A DNA stretch of 64,000 nucleotides from Batillaria attramentaria (taxonomy: Eukaryota; Mollusca; Gastropoda; Batillariidae), in contig JACVVK020000215.1 of assembly GCA_018292915.2 (NCBI GenBank), forward strand, positions 337,001-401,000, written 5' to 3'. Below, piece after piece: positions 37,001-45,940 of this stretch. The translations under genes and the position numbers were made by a program. Every line of letters starts with the position of its first letter. The stretch's first letter is position 1. Below the pieces are notes generated by a model. That model made no database searches. It had not been told where the DNA came from and saw only the letters and a list, made by a program, of their open reading frames with translations.

Positions 37001-40000
37001 CAACGCAAACCATTCTTAGGTTTGCTTTCTTCTGCACAGCTCAGCTGCTGCCATTGGGTGATTTCAAGATGAAAGGGATTGACGTAATAGTCTTTTTTAG
37101 TGGCCTATTATCACACTTCCTCTGTAAAGTTTTGTATCTACCCACGTTTAAAATGGTATGAAAGAAAAATAATTCACACGCGCACTCACTGAGCACGCTC
37201 ACGCACGGAACACCAGCAATGGACGCAATATTTACACTTAATTACAGTTTATACACAGAACCCCACCCTTCCCCTTCACACAGCTAGGACAACTACACGT
37301 CACATTAATTAATACACTCTAGCGCACTAGGGAGCGTCTTAAGTGATGAGGCGGTCTAGGGAACCGGCAACCGCGTAACACGCACGAGGACACCTGAGGG
37401 GGTGGGGTAGTGAGTGACCAGCCTAATAGTTCGTAAACTGGCCGTCTTCCATAGCAGTCCCGGGGCGCTCATGCACAGCAGCCCTCCACGGCGGCCGGGT
37501 GGTCACGATCCAGGGAACTGTGGCCGACTCCCGTAGCAATCCCGCGCTCCGCCGTCTGGTCGTTCCCCTTCGAGATGCTTCCGTCGGTACAGGGAGGCCC
37601 AGGACGCCACCGCAAGAAGAGAAGGGAAAACAGAAAGGCCTGGATGACCGGGATCAGTCCGGTGGTCATACATTCATCTCCTCCCCCCCCTACCCCCCCC
37701 CCCCCCCCCCCGTCCCCAGTGCTAGGCTTTTGCCAGTCCCGTAGCCTTACCCCAGGCTAGTACTAGAATTAGAGTTGTATTCATGTGCATGACAAAGGTA
37801 ACACAGCCCACCCATTTATCGTAACGCTAACGGGACATACATAGACACAGACGTAGAGGGACAGGCAGATAGAGAAGGACACACAAACACGTCAAGGTAA
37901 ACCAACTCGGGCAACCTACCCCCTCAATATTACAGACCTGGAAGAAATTAATCTCGTATGGATCTCCTTTAAGTCTCACAATTTTTTTTATTATATATTT
38001 ACATCTTGTTTTAAGCTGAGCATTTTTATGTTTTAAAAAAACCTGGCAAGAAGGGACTCGGTTTAGCCGCGAAATAGTCTTAGTTGCTTGCGCGGCGTTA
38101 AGCCCTAAATAACTAACTAACTAACCTACCCCTCAACTCGACCCAGCACGACCGGCCCACAACCGGCCCACAACCGGCCCGCCACACGCACCCAAACGGC
38201 GCACTGATAAATGACACCTACCCGTCCGGCCCTCGAATCCCAGCGTCAGGACAACACCTTGGCTGACCGAACAGCTTCAAGAATCTGGTCGTCGGAACCA
38301 ATTCCCCTAGTGCTGAGCTAGCCCGCGACGAGCTTTCCATCCTTGCACGGTCAATGGCGAAAGGCAAAATCTTAGGGACGGTGGTCATGCGGTCCGAAGT
38401 GCTGACCGAGGCTAGTAGAGCCCGTGCTTAACGGTCTACCCGTGTCACACGATATTCAACACACACGTGCACACAATGCAACACAATAACGTGGCACAAA
38501 GCTCAGCCGCAGCGGATATACTGTATTTATTGCCCGGCTCTATAAAATCCACGTCTCTGGTAGACCGGAAGCGGCTTGTGACAGCATACACAATACGAAG
38601 TTCAGCACACTCAGCGCAACGCATCTAACCGATGAAGCCTTGTTTCAATCAGGCAAAAAAAGAATGTAATTAACCAAATCGCTTTTTTCCCCATACGTGA
38701 TCTCAGATTCCTGGTGCATCGAAGCGCGGTGGAAGGAAAGCCATCGAACCGTCAAGAAAGATTTTCTGCGTTACAGATAACGTCACTTCTACATGCTTCC
38801 GCACGCAAGCCCGCGACAGACAAACCATCAGTAAGTTGGGTTTTATTGTTGTTGTTTGTTTCTTTCTTTCTTTCTTTGCTCTTGTTGTCAGATAAAATAG
38901 AAAAAATTTTTTTTTTAAAATAGTAAACACTGTCAAATACTTACGTGCCCCCATCCCTCCCCCTTGTGTGTGTTTCCAGACAAAAAGACCGTAGTGAAGA
39001 ATAAATAAATTACCGGCCCCCGTAGTGTAGTGGTTAGCACTTCGGACTATGGACCGGGAGACCCGGGTTCGAGTCCCAGCCGAGGCAAGCGGGATTTTTC
39101 CTACCTAGGTCGACTCCTACCCAGAGCGGGTGTGCTATGGGCCCAATGGGGAGGCTGTTGCCACACAGCCGAGATTCACCCACTTCACGGGTGCGACTTT
39201 GGGGGTGCTTCCCTTGGTATGACACGTCTTATGATGTGGATGATTACATGGCCGGCACCGCAGGTGCCGTAGTTCCCGGGCCTGGTTAATGCCGGGATAT
39301 TTATGACAGGAAGCGTGGAATGCGGCCCTGTCCCTCAGTCCCAAACCACATGGACCTCCGTAGCATCATCTTACTATCATCCTCATCTCCATCATCATGC
39401 ATAATAAAAATTAAAAAAATCGTCGCCGCTTCCGAGTCCTCCGTGGGTTCCACCCATGACCTGGGAGGAACACCACTGGAGCTGGCAAAGAGTTGTGACA
39501 ACCAAAAAAAAAAAAAAAAAAAAAAAGAATAAATAAATAAATTTGTCAAAGACTTGAATGACCCCCTTGTGCATTTCTCAGACAAAGAGTTCGCAGCGAC
39601 GAGTAAATAAAGAAAGAAATAGTTCTACTGTTCATGATGGCCTGTTGACGAACGAACATGTGTTGTCTGATCAGATTATTTTGAACACTGGAGCCCCTCA
39701 GTGGTGTGTACTTTCCCCAGTATTATTTTCTCTCTATATCAATGACATTCAATGTGAAGACCCAGTTCTTACTCTTCTGAAATATGCAGATGGCATGGCC
39801 CTTGTGGGTTGCTTGAAAGATGGGGTCTCTCTATCACAATATTTCCTACAGATTGATCTCTTGAATGATTTGTTGAAGTCACGGTTTTTAGAACTTAATG
39901 TTGGAAAGACTAAAGAACTTGTTCTTGGCCGAAACTCACAAGGGAGGGACTCGTTGAAACCGATTATCATAGATCAGAAAGAAGTAGATGTGGTTGATTG

Positions 40001-41345
40001 TTTCAAGTACTTGGGTACCATTGTTGATCAAAAACTGTCTTTCAATGATCATGCAGAGAGTCTGTACAAAAATTCACAACAGCGTCTTTTTCTACTCCGA
40101 AAGCTCAAAACTTTTGATGTCAGTCCACATGTCCTTCAACTTGTTTACAGAAGCCTTATTAAAAGCATTCTTTCCTTTAACATCACAGCTTGGTTCAGTC
40201 TTTTGTCCGTGAAGCAGAAAACAAAGCTTGGTAGGGTAGTAACCACTGCTAGTAAACTGATAGGCCAAAATCAAAATCAGCTGTCATCTTTGTATGAATC
40301 TGCCCTTGTTAGAAAAGCAAATCAGATAAACAACGGCCGTGACTATCCTCTTAATCCAGCCTTTCAGAAGCTTCCGTCCGGCAGACGTTTTAAAGTCCCA
40401 CTGGCACGTAAAAACATGGACAAGAAGTCGTTTGTCCCATCTGCCATCACTGTGTTAAACGGTTTACGTTAGCTACCTTGTGCATTTGCGAGGAGGGGGG
40501 GGGGGGGAAGTGAGAGAGAGTTTTTAAACAGTTTTAGAGTTTGACAGTATGTACGATTACTTGTTTTAATTTGTTCTGAAGTTTGTTTGACCTTAACGTT
40601 TAACCCTATTTTATTTTTATGTTTCATATCAAGATCTTTAATGACTGTATTTTATTTTATCTGAGACAGAGCATCATGTGAGTCCAAAGAAGATTTTCTG
40701 TTTTTAGAGTCTCTCTTAAACAGACAATAAAGTATTTTGAATTGAATTGAATTGAATTGAAAAAAATATGACTTTAATGACTTCCTTTGCGTATTTTCCA
40801 GACCCAAAAAGTCCGCTGCGCTAAATAAATAAAGACGTATTTTCGAGACAAAAAGTCCGCCGCGAAGAATAAAAAAATAAAATAATAAAAAGTTTAAATT
40901 GTCAAAGACTTAAAAAGTCTCCTGTATTTTCCGGACAAAATGAGTACAGCACATAACAAATAAAACTAAAAAATGAATGTATAAATGAGCAGTCAAAACT
41001 GTCAAACGCTTGAAAAATGAAAATCCTCCTTGAGTACTAACAGTTTTTACAATTGCTTTTCCAGACAAAAGTTCCGCAGCGAAGAAGGAAGAAGGCCGAA
41101 CGCGAAAAGAGAACCGAGCCTTCGTAACTCTGAGCTATATCGTGATCACCTACATGGTGTGCTGGGTTCCCTTCCACGTCGTCTTTGACATCAGCGCCAT
41201 CCGCCCCGAGGCCGTCCCGGAGCTGGTGTACACAGTGACGTTCTGGCTGACCTATATCAACTCCACTGTCAACCCTATTCTGTACAACTTCTCCAGCCAA
41301 GAATTTCGGCGCGCTTTCTACGAGATCTGCAGGATCCGCAGATGA
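20865..41345 (+). CDS. Aminergic-type class A GPCR, tandem copy 2, complete (six coding exons)
   Basis: Plasma-membrane seven-helix receptor that should signal through G proteins; ligand unresolved. Exons 20865-21065, 24678-24991, 29065-29296, 34085-34243, 38707-38830 and 41065-41345 join with matching phases (0,2,0,0,1) into 436 codons plus stop. Residues: extracellular N-terminus with N-glycosylation sequons NTS and NVT; TM1 with GNALVL; TM2 with NLAFTD; TM3 with the aminergic aspartate in FFDYG and DRYWSV; TM4-TM5 with GECIWEP and GHHGS; a loop 3 of roughly 115 residues with Ser/Thr-rich and RSMKTRR/KKEEGRTRK basic parts; TM6 CWVPF; TM7 with W and Y before INSTVNPILY; helix 8 EFRRAFYEICRIRR. 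The Asp in TM3 and the W/Y in TM7 are amine-receptor hallmarks, and parts recall muscarinic and histamine receptors. Start chosen at GACCATGG. Introns are swollen by transposons; exon 4 abuts a SINE, and acceptor decoys precede exon 6. Confidence 0.88.
21120..21590. repeat. (TTG)n, (GTTT)n, (GTGC)n and poly-G low-complexity block
   Basis: First-intron segment of stacked G/T simple repeats, including GTGCGTGC at 21465-21518 and a G-run at 21561-21580. It directly precedes the Helentron-like element. Confidence 0.85.
21593..22977 (+). mobile_element. Helentron-associated (HINE-like) non-autonomous element
   Basis: Begins GGCTCACTTGTG and carries the reverse complement CACAAGTGAGCC at 22945-22956, not at the very end. 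That is followed by a short hairpin (AGGAG-GCTTTG-CTCCT) and terminal CTAG at 22974-22977. Asymmetric inverted repeats, a 3' hairpin plus CTRR, a GTCT/GTGT microsatellite near the 5' end and internal tandem units of about 297 bp are the hallmarks of HINE/DINE-1-type rolling-circle elements. Same family as 34876-36967. Confidence 0.75.
22980..23095. repeat. T-rich and (TTG)n tract
   Basis: About 16 TTG units after a T/G-rich segment, between the HINE-like element and a SINE. Confidence 0.9.
23096..23269 (+). repeat. tRNA-Arg-like SINE (family A)
   Basis: Plus-strand copy: GGGGAGCCGGGGTGGTCGAA head, CTTCTAATGC loop, B-box GTTCGATCCCGG, tail AAACACCCACCCACCC. Confidence 0.85.
23270..24382. other. 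G/T-rich low-complexity intron sequence
   Basis: Stacked T, G and TTG runs to about 23750, then ordinary intron. No exon recognised. Long open frames here arise from homopolymers. Confidence 0.6.
24383..24557 (-). repeat. tRNA-Arg-like SINE (family A)
   Basis: Minus-strand copy closely matching the one at 23096-23269 in reverse; the next exon acceptor lies about 120 bases downstream. Confidence 0.85.
25440..25570. repeat. (GCAT)n / (GT)n microsatellite
   Basis: GTGCGTGCATGCATGC then GCGCGC and about 34 GT units in intron 2 of GPCR copy 2. Confidence 0.95.
26030..26380. repeat. Cryptic (TCATCG)n trinucleotide block
   Basis: Imperfect ATC, GTC and TGG triplets, including a pure (ATC)n at 26104-26153. 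Similar in make-up to 15300-15710. Confidence 0.85.
26384..29064. other. Intron 2 remainder of GPCR copy 2
   Basis: Holds (CT)n(CA)n at 26759-26806, (GCAC)n(CA)n at 27119-27188 and 27315-27367, and a poly-C plus GTGC tract at 28840-28900. No further exon or known repeat family was recognised. Confidence 0.5.
29372..29535 (-). repeat. tRNA-Arg-like SINE (family A), diverged
   Basis: Minus-strand copy about 75 bases after the exon 3 donor of GPCR copy 2; the tRNA-like head is more mutated than in other copies. Confidence 0.75.
29884..29940. repeat. (CA)n microsatellite
   Basis: About 29 CA units just upstream of the reverse-transcriptase remnant. Confidence 0.95.
29955..33225 (+). mobile_element. 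Degenerate non-LTR retrotransposon (reverse transcriptase)
   Basis: Remnant of a non-LTR element, apparently truncated at its 5' side. Bases 29955-30286 encode the region before the RT domain (WLTSDIKTAMARRDKLKKEK) with a frameshift near 30030. The RT proper runs 31297-32100: FLDLRKAFDLVDH (motif A), YGVPQGSILGPLLF (motif B) and MFADDTS (catalytic YxDD-like motif C). A shift at about 32100 separates it from the thumb and C-terminal part, 32082-32837. A pogo-like element (30289-31295) splits the coding region, and the tail ends in (ATC)n, (CT)n and (ACT)n at 33171-33226. Motif style fits the Jockey/CR1-type groups. Not active as it stands. Confidence 0.85.
30289..31295. mobile_element. Non-autonomous pogo/Tigger-like element inserted in the RT
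   Basis: Inverted ends CAGTACTCCTCGCTTAA on both sides, flanked by TA (30287-30288 and 31296-31297). Subterminal GGTCAC and CCTCGGATAAG motifs repeat inside. No transposase frame. Removing it restores adjacency of RT sequence on its two sides, so it is younger than the retrotransposon. Confidence 0.85.
33227..34030. other. Intron 3 remainder of GPCR copy 2
   Basis: No exon or repeat family recognised; (CT)n at 34034-34064 forms an extended polypyrimidine tract before the exon 4 acceptor (CTGCTTTTAG, ending 34084). Confidence 0.45.
34244..34418 (-). repeat. tRNA-Arg-like SINE (family A) abutting an exon donor
   Basis: Minus-strand copy whose G-rich tail begins at the first base after exon 4 (CTGCAG|GTGGGT). 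Its other side reads AACACACTGTAGGTAACAG, a target-site duplication of the exon end AAAACACTGCAGGT. The SINE therefore supplies part of the present donor. Confidence 0.85.
34876..36967 (+). mobile_element. Helentron-associated (HINE-like) element, longer copy
   Basis: Starts GGCTCACTTATG, has CACAAGTGAGCC just before an AGGAG...CTCCT hairpin, and ends CTAG (36964-36967), like 21593-22977. A (GTGTCT)n tract follows the 5' end, and tandem units of about 303 bp fill the core. A family A SINE is inserted at 35944-36120. A subterminal segment (GAAAACTGTTATATCGCCAT...) is duplicated at about 36674 and 36812. Confidence 0.78.
35944..36120 (-). repeat. tRNA-Arg-like SINE (family A) inside the HINE-like element
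   Basis: Minus-strand full copy flanked by AACAAACAGCAGAG and AATAAACAGCAGAA, the target-site duplication in the element's tandem unit. Confidence 0.85.
36970..38640. other. Intron 4 remainder of GPCR copy 2
   Basis: No exon found before the acceptor at 38706. Contains a poly-C tract (37687-37711) and the retroelement tail listed at 37980-38124. Confidence 0.45.
37980..38124 (+). repeat. Retroelement/SINE 3' end with (CTAA)n tail
   Basis: GGTTTAGCCGCGAAATAGTC ... GCGGCGTTAAGCCCTAA followed by a short AACTAACTAACTAAC run; relative of 10600-10823. Confidence 0.65.
39013..39526 (+). repeat. tRNA-headed SINE (family B), full length
   Basis: Cleanest copy: CCCCCGTAGTGTAGTGGTTA head, B-box GGGTTCGAGTCCC, GCCGGCACCGCAGGTGCCG palindromic segment, then A-run of over 20. 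Flanked by AGAATAAATAAATT duplications derived from the decoy module. Confidence 0.9.
39620..40760 (+). mobile_element. 5'-truncated non-LTR retrotransposon (RT C-terminal half)
   Basis: An open frame of about 270 codons to a stop at 40470-40472 encodes the C-terminal half of an RT: LLTNEHVLSDQIILNTGAPQ then CVLSPVLFSLYINDI, catalytic region LLKYADGMAL, and the C-terminal CFKYLGTIVD and KTKLGRV parts. Two key positions are changed: Trp replaces Gly in APQGC, and the second catalytic Asp of YADD is Gly. It is therefore inactive despite the open frame. The 3' end TAAAGTATTTTGAATTG with (AATTG)n is L2/CR1-like. A different family from the RT at 29955-33225. Confidence 0.85.
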
Positions 41346-41444
41346 GTCGGACAGCACAGTGGAAGTGAAAGACTAATGCAAGGTTTAGAGGGTTGGATGG
41401 TTTGTTACAGCCAGGTGAATAAGGCCAGGAAAGAACTGACTTAC

Positions 41445-41640
41445 GCTAGGCTGGTCAGACTATCGCAAGAACGCGACTCCCAACGGTCTTGTCAGTCACA
41501 AGAACGCGACTCCCAACGGTCTTGTCAGTTACAAGAACGAGACTCCCACCGGTATTGTCAGTCACAAGAACGCGACTCCTGAGGTCTCAAGCTGTCGCCA
41601 GAACGAGACTCCGTAGGCCTTATCTCCAGAATATTACTCC
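41445..41640 (+). repeat. 36-bp minisatellite in 3' flank of GPCR copy 2
   Basis: About four full units of CACAAGAACGCGACTCCCAA-CGGTCTTGTCAGT plus decayed units, starting 100 bases after the stop codon. GPCR copy 1 has only one unit-like sequence at the corresponding place (1550-1570), so the expansion followed gene duplication. Confidence 0.8.
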
Positions 41641-42165
41641 TACGGTCTTGCTGCATGAACGCGAGTTCCGAGGCCACCGCCATTGTCGCATCTTTTCATC
41701 ATCAAGTATGTAACACGAGAGACCATCAAAACCGGTGATCTGACTCCCACACACGCTGACGTCTTTGTTTTCAAGCTGGGTGTTGCCTACCACGGGGAAC
41801 CACCAGGGCTACACACTGGAAAAACAACAGTCGTCTCCCCTTGCCCGATTGCCGCACGAAGCTGTGCAGTTAAACATTGTTTTTTTGTTTTGTCCCCCCC
41901 CCCCCCCCCCCGTCGCTTATTCACTTGGTTGTTTAAGAACAAAATCACACAAATCTGGGTGAGCACTTCCCCAATACTCTTATTGACAAAGTCGTGAAGT
42001 TTCATGGATCCAATCTGAAAACCGACTGAACACTACCGACGCCAGTTTGAATGAAAGTATGGGTACGATTGTACCCACGACGTACGGCGAAGGTGCAGGG
42101 CGTTGGTATGACTCGTTCAAGTAATAACCTACGTGATATAATAGTGAGGGTGGGTGGGTGGAATG

Positions 42166-42342
42166 GGGGTGGGTGGGTGTTTGGGAGTTTAACGTCCTTT
42201 TCCACCACATAAGGGTGATATCAAAGACGGGCCAACGAGAAAAAAGGCCAGCACAAATATTTGGCCCCAGCCGGCGGGATTCGAACTCACGACCCGAGCA
42301 TTGAGAGTCCAACGCTCTACCATTCGGCCACCCCGGCTCCCC
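42166..42342 (-). repeat. tRNA-Arg-like SINE (family A)
   Basis: Minus-strand copy with B-box GTTCGAATCCCG and GGGTGGGTGG tail complement. Confidence 0.85.
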
Positions 42343-42961
42343 TGATATATGATAGTGAACTTCTGAAGCACTATATATATAATATTATAATACACCAACA
42401 AGCAAATGAGAGAGCGACAGAACGAACGAACTTTATTTAACAACGGTACATGATTTGTCAACGACAAACAAAAACATGATAAAATTTTAAAAAAAATGTC
42501 GCGTTATGCATTCAGCAGTCGGTAACAAACAAGAATGAAAAAAATTAATACATGTATAACACTCTACGCGAATTGTGCAGTCAGCGAATGACATACATGT
42601 ATTATACAAAATCATGGGTGATGAAGCTTAGAGAGAGAGGGAGAGAGAGAGAGAGAGAGAAAGGACCAGTGTGAGTCTCATTGTGTATTTGAATAGAACT
42701 GCGAGTGAGAGAGTGTTTGTCGGGCCAGCAGTGTAAACTTGATGAATTCAGAAAGAAAGGGGGAAAAAAGTCATTAAAAAAAATCATGTAATAACACAGG
42801 AACGCTGCCAATATATCTCGATAAATGATTTGATTCTGATTTGAGATATTATCTAAATTAGCGTCTTATCTACACAGTGTATCCAAAAAGGCGAGAGTGC
42901 CTTACAGTACAATAAATAATTAGAACCTTGATTTCTTATTATTACAAACTTATTTTTCTTG

Positions 42962-43019
<58 letters not shown>

Positions 43020-43772
43020 TAATTAAGTATGCCACCTTTCCACCGTAATACATAATTATGCGAAACATATTTAATACAGCAGCAACAACTACATAAATAA
43101 ATGTCTATGATTCGGCGTATAAAATCTTTAAACATAACGACTCCAACGTCAAAACAAATGCCCGAAAGAGTCTATTTCTACTATGCAAAACTTAGTGAAA
43201 TAGGAACGGCGTCAGTTAGCACAGTAAAGCCGGGCGATTTTCTCACAGCTACTAAAGCTGTCTTCATCACTGGGAAAAAAAATCACATTTTCCGGTTGGT
43301 TCATTCAGAACAATATAATTATGTCAGTGGTCCATCGACTAGCCAACTGCACGGCGTTCTTCTGCTGAATTCCGGTAACTGTCCTAGAAGCTGAGTTAGC
43401 ATTACACAGCTTGTCTGAACTTTCTCAGCAGCTGAAAGGTCTCTCGAGGGCTGCCCTGGGCCAGTATGTAAAACTCGAGGTTACTTTAACCCACGGCTAC
43501 GGGCCTAACCTAGACTAGGACAAAAGAAACCCCAAAACAAAATTAAATTTAAAAAAAAAAGGAAGCGAAGAAAGGTAGGAAAAAATCCTTCTCTAACGTC
43601 TTAGGCACCATGGTGGAATGGACCCGCTTCTTGGTTTAAACAAAACAAAAAACAAAAATTAACCCTAGAGCTAGTTTAGTTCAAGGTTAGACTCTAACCC
43701 GGGGCTAAACTCCCTAACGTCGACTTCTACATGCGGACCCTGGTTTTGAATTCTGTGTGTCTTCTCTGCTGT
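42343..43772. other. Intergenic between GPCR copy 2 and Apollo-like copy 1
   Basis: Contains (CT)n(CA)n at 42963-43017 and AACGAACGAACTTTATTT (42421-42437), which looks like a reversed retroelement 3' end. The 3' UTR of the Apollo-like gene should lie in the right part. No other gene recognised. Confidence 0.4.
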
Positions 43773-44984
43773 CTAATCTCCGTCATCGTCCGAGAGGTAG
43801 ATGGCTCCCTTTGGACACGATTTTCTTTTCCTTTGGACCTGCCATGGTTTTGATCTGCGTCGTTTGAGAGGGCCATTACGTGTGCGATGAGCGGCGGAGC
43901 TTGACAAAGGGTTGTCCGCAGGGTGTGGAGAAGCAGCACTGTCTGCTTGCACAGTACCGGTGTTTTCGTATTGGTCGGGTCTGGGTCTAGTCTTCCTCAG
44001 GAACCGACTGAAACAGCTCATGTCTGTTCTGTTCGACAGATCCACACCCCCCACTTTACCCGCCCGAACGATTGGAACGACTTCAGCAGGTCTCACCTTC
44101 GAAACAAACTCCATGAGCTCTGGATAGGAGCTGTGGTCGGAGTAAGGCACGGTGAAAATATGGGGGCTTTTGGCAGAACGCCTACCGGCGATGCCTTGAA
44201 AAAGTGCTGTAGGTAGAATAGCTATTGTCGGTTTTGCTTCGTTCAATTTTTGCATGTATTTCGCAGTCACTGATTCAAACGGCACTACCCTTATACGAAG
44301 GTTCGGCTGGTTTGCCTCGAAGACGTCTGGCAGCTCTCGGTACATAGCTACCGAGAGCCTCTCAGATGACACGCTCACCCATTCATTCAACGTCAAAGCC
44401 AGACGTGCCACGAGCTCCTCTTTGCCCAACTTACGCAACCCTAGCAAAATATCATAGTCATTGTGTTTTCTAACGATGCTCACAATCTCCTCCAAGGCCT
44501 CTTCTCTGGTGGGAAAAACGCATTTCGAGCTGCAGTAGGTGTTATCCAGATAGAGTTTGTCCACTTTACCCAGGTGAGATGCCAACGGAGACCCTCTGTC
44601 GACCATGCATGGTTTGTAGCGGAAGTCTCCAGTGTAAAGGATTTTGCCGAAATGGCCCTCAAACAGAAACATGACAGCGCCCGGGCAGTGATTAGCGTCG
44701 ATAACAGTCACCGTCATCGATGGCAGACATTGCTGCTGCTGCTCGGGAGGAACAATGTGACTCTGGCCAACCTCCAGTGAGCGCAACAAATCTCTGTCGA
44801 CACCATACCTCTCAGCGAGCAACTCTGCAGTCACAGACGAACAGTAGATGGGGTAGCGCCAAGTGGACGTCAGACCCACAACGTGATCCCCGTGAAGATG
44901 TGTGAGGAAGAAGTACTTGGTGTCGGTGTGGACTTTCCAGTAATCCACTGCAATGCCAGTACCTGGGATAACGCAGCCGTTCAT
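43773..44984 (-). CDS. DCLRE1B/Apollo-like MBL/beta-CASP nuclease, short copy
   Basis: SNM1-family metallo-beta-lactamase nuclease, expected to act as a 5'-3' DNA exonuclease in telomere-end and crosslink processing. A 403-residue single coding exon: start MNGCVIPGTGIAVDYW with the beta-strand Asp; zinc motif HLHGDH (HxHxDH); DANHCPGAVMFLFEG; GDFRYKPCM; LYLDNTYCSSKCVFPTREEA (beta-CASP motif A); PYSDHSSYPEL and VVPIVRAG at the end of the catalytic fold. The tail stops early after basic (KRRRSKP) and acidic (LSDDDGD) segments. The exon starts near 45012 after TTTTTTTTTCAG, so a non-coding first exon lies upstream. Compared with the neighbour at 48510-50883 it lacks the insert after SHIV and the long C-terminal region. 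The MNG-IPGTGIAVDYW start and overall size favour Apollo over SNM1A or Artemis. All catalytic residues seen are intact, so it could be active. Confidence 0.85.
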   Translation of the reverse strand: MNGCVIPGTGIAVDYWKVHTDTKYFFLTHLHGDHVVGLTSTWRYPIYCSSVTAELLAERYGVDRDLLRSLEVGQSHIVPPEQQQQCLPSMTVTVIDANHCPGAVMFLFEGHFGKILYTGDFRYKPCMVDRGSPLASHLGKVDKLYLDNTYCSSKCVFPTREEALEEIVSIVRKHNDYDILLGLRKLGKEELVARLALTLNEWVSVSSERLSVAMYRELPDVFEANQPNLRIRVVPFESVTAKYMQKLNEAKPTIAILPTALFQGIAGRRSAKSPHIFTVPYSDHSSYPELMEFVSKVRPAEVVPIVRAGKVGGVDLSNRTDMSCFSRFLRKTRPRPDQYENTGTVQADSAASPHPADNPLSSSAAHRTRNGPLKRRRSKPWQVQRKRKSCPKGAIYLSDDDGD

Positions 44985-45072
44985 CTCGATGGCACTGCTG
45001 TCACTCAGTAACCTGAAAAAAAAAATGCGTTCAGTTGAATTGTTTACTGAATCAAGTTATTATTATCATCGC

Positions 45073-45390
45073 ACGTGGCACCGTTCATTCGGGCCGACTG
45101 ATCGTCTAGGGTTCAGTCTCTCCGGGTACTCTGGCTTCCTCCCCCTATGCTTTAGAAATGTTCAGCCGACAAAATTTGAAAATAAATGCAATTGTAAATT
45201 CCGAAACTTAAACTGATAGCTGAGCTGACCCTTCGCACCACGTGAATGTATTTCGTTCAGTTCACGTCCAGTATGTGAGAGAATGCGTGTGATTCACGTG
45301 AGTGTGTGTGTTTGGGTTCAGCTCGCGGCGCTTTGAGCCAATTCAAGAAATTGGGTAAAGCGTCCACACAATATACTTCTTCTTCTTATT
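45073..45390 (+). repeat. SINE family C, 5'-truncated
   Basis: Lacks the tRNA-like head and starts GCACGTGGCACCGTTCATTC. The central CTCTCCGGGTACTCTGG domain and the 3' part are present. Lies in the 5' intron of the short Apollo-like gene. Confidence 0.75.
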
Positions 45391-45490
45391 ATTATTTTCG
45401 CTGCTTTGGTGGACACGCCTGTGTAGTGTCAGCGTCTCACAGACTCGGTGGTAATGAGCCAACAAAAGGCTAAGGCGCGGGAAAGGAAAA

Positions 45491-45522
<32 letters not shown>

Positions 45523-45940
45523 CGTGCGTGTGTGCGTGCGTGCGTGCGTGTGTTGTTGTTGTTGTCACTCTTTTACCAGGTCCGCCAACCGAATTGAAGT
45601 ACATGCTGCCTCCACTACAGTTCTGGTATAAATGCAAGTTCGAAGCTATATACATGTATTTTATTTCAGCATTTGAAAAAAAAAAGAAAGAAAAAAAGCA
45701 CGTTCCAATTGAACTAGGATAGCAGATCTGGTAGAGCGCTGGTTTGTCAGTGATCGGGGATCTCAGTCGTTAGTCTGTCCCCCAGCTGTAAGCCTGACAA
45801 TTTGTGCTACTTTTGTTTCTGTTGTGTTTGTTTGTTGTTGTCGCTGTTTTGTTGTGTCTGTTTGTTGTTGCTTTCCGCTGTCAATCCTTTTATGTCAGTG
45901 AAATCACCCTTAAAATGATGGAAAAGGGCCTTAAGCAGAG

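Larger units (their letters stand above)
38978..41064 (+). promoter_or_regulatory. Array of decoy splice acceptors before exon 6 of GPCR copy 2
   Basis: Acceptor plus exon-start copies: AG at 38978-38979 (TGTTTCCAG|ACAAAAAGACC), 39580-39581 (CATTTCTCAG|ACAAAGAG), 40800-40801 (TATTTTCCAG|ACCCAAAAAG), degenerate ones at 40846-40847 (TTTTCGAG|ACAAAAAG) and 40932-40934 (AG lost: TTTTCCGG|ACAAAATG), then the real site at 41063-41064 (GCTTTTCCAG|ACAAAAGTTCC). Each decoy continues with GTCCGCAGCGAAG-like sequence and then AATAAATAAA stops. A SINE (39013-39526) and an RT fragment (39620-40760) have inserted between modules. Splicing to a decoy would end the receptor before TM6. Confidence 0.6.

Noticed and set aside
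39013..39085. tRNA-like head GCCCCCGTAGTGTAGTGG with good B-box
   Set aside because: Part of a repeated SINE of about 490 bp with A-tail and target duplication; no free-standing tRNA.
41376..41713. Frame with a 12-residue Gln-Glu-Arg-Asp-Ser repeat
   Set aside because: Product of the 36-bp minisatellite (multiple of three) downstream of the receptor stop; no evidence of translation.
43101..43394. 97-codon open frame beginning at ATG between the receptor and the nuclease
   Set aside because: No recognisable domain, no polypyrimidine or splice context, ordinary composition; too short to separate from chance.
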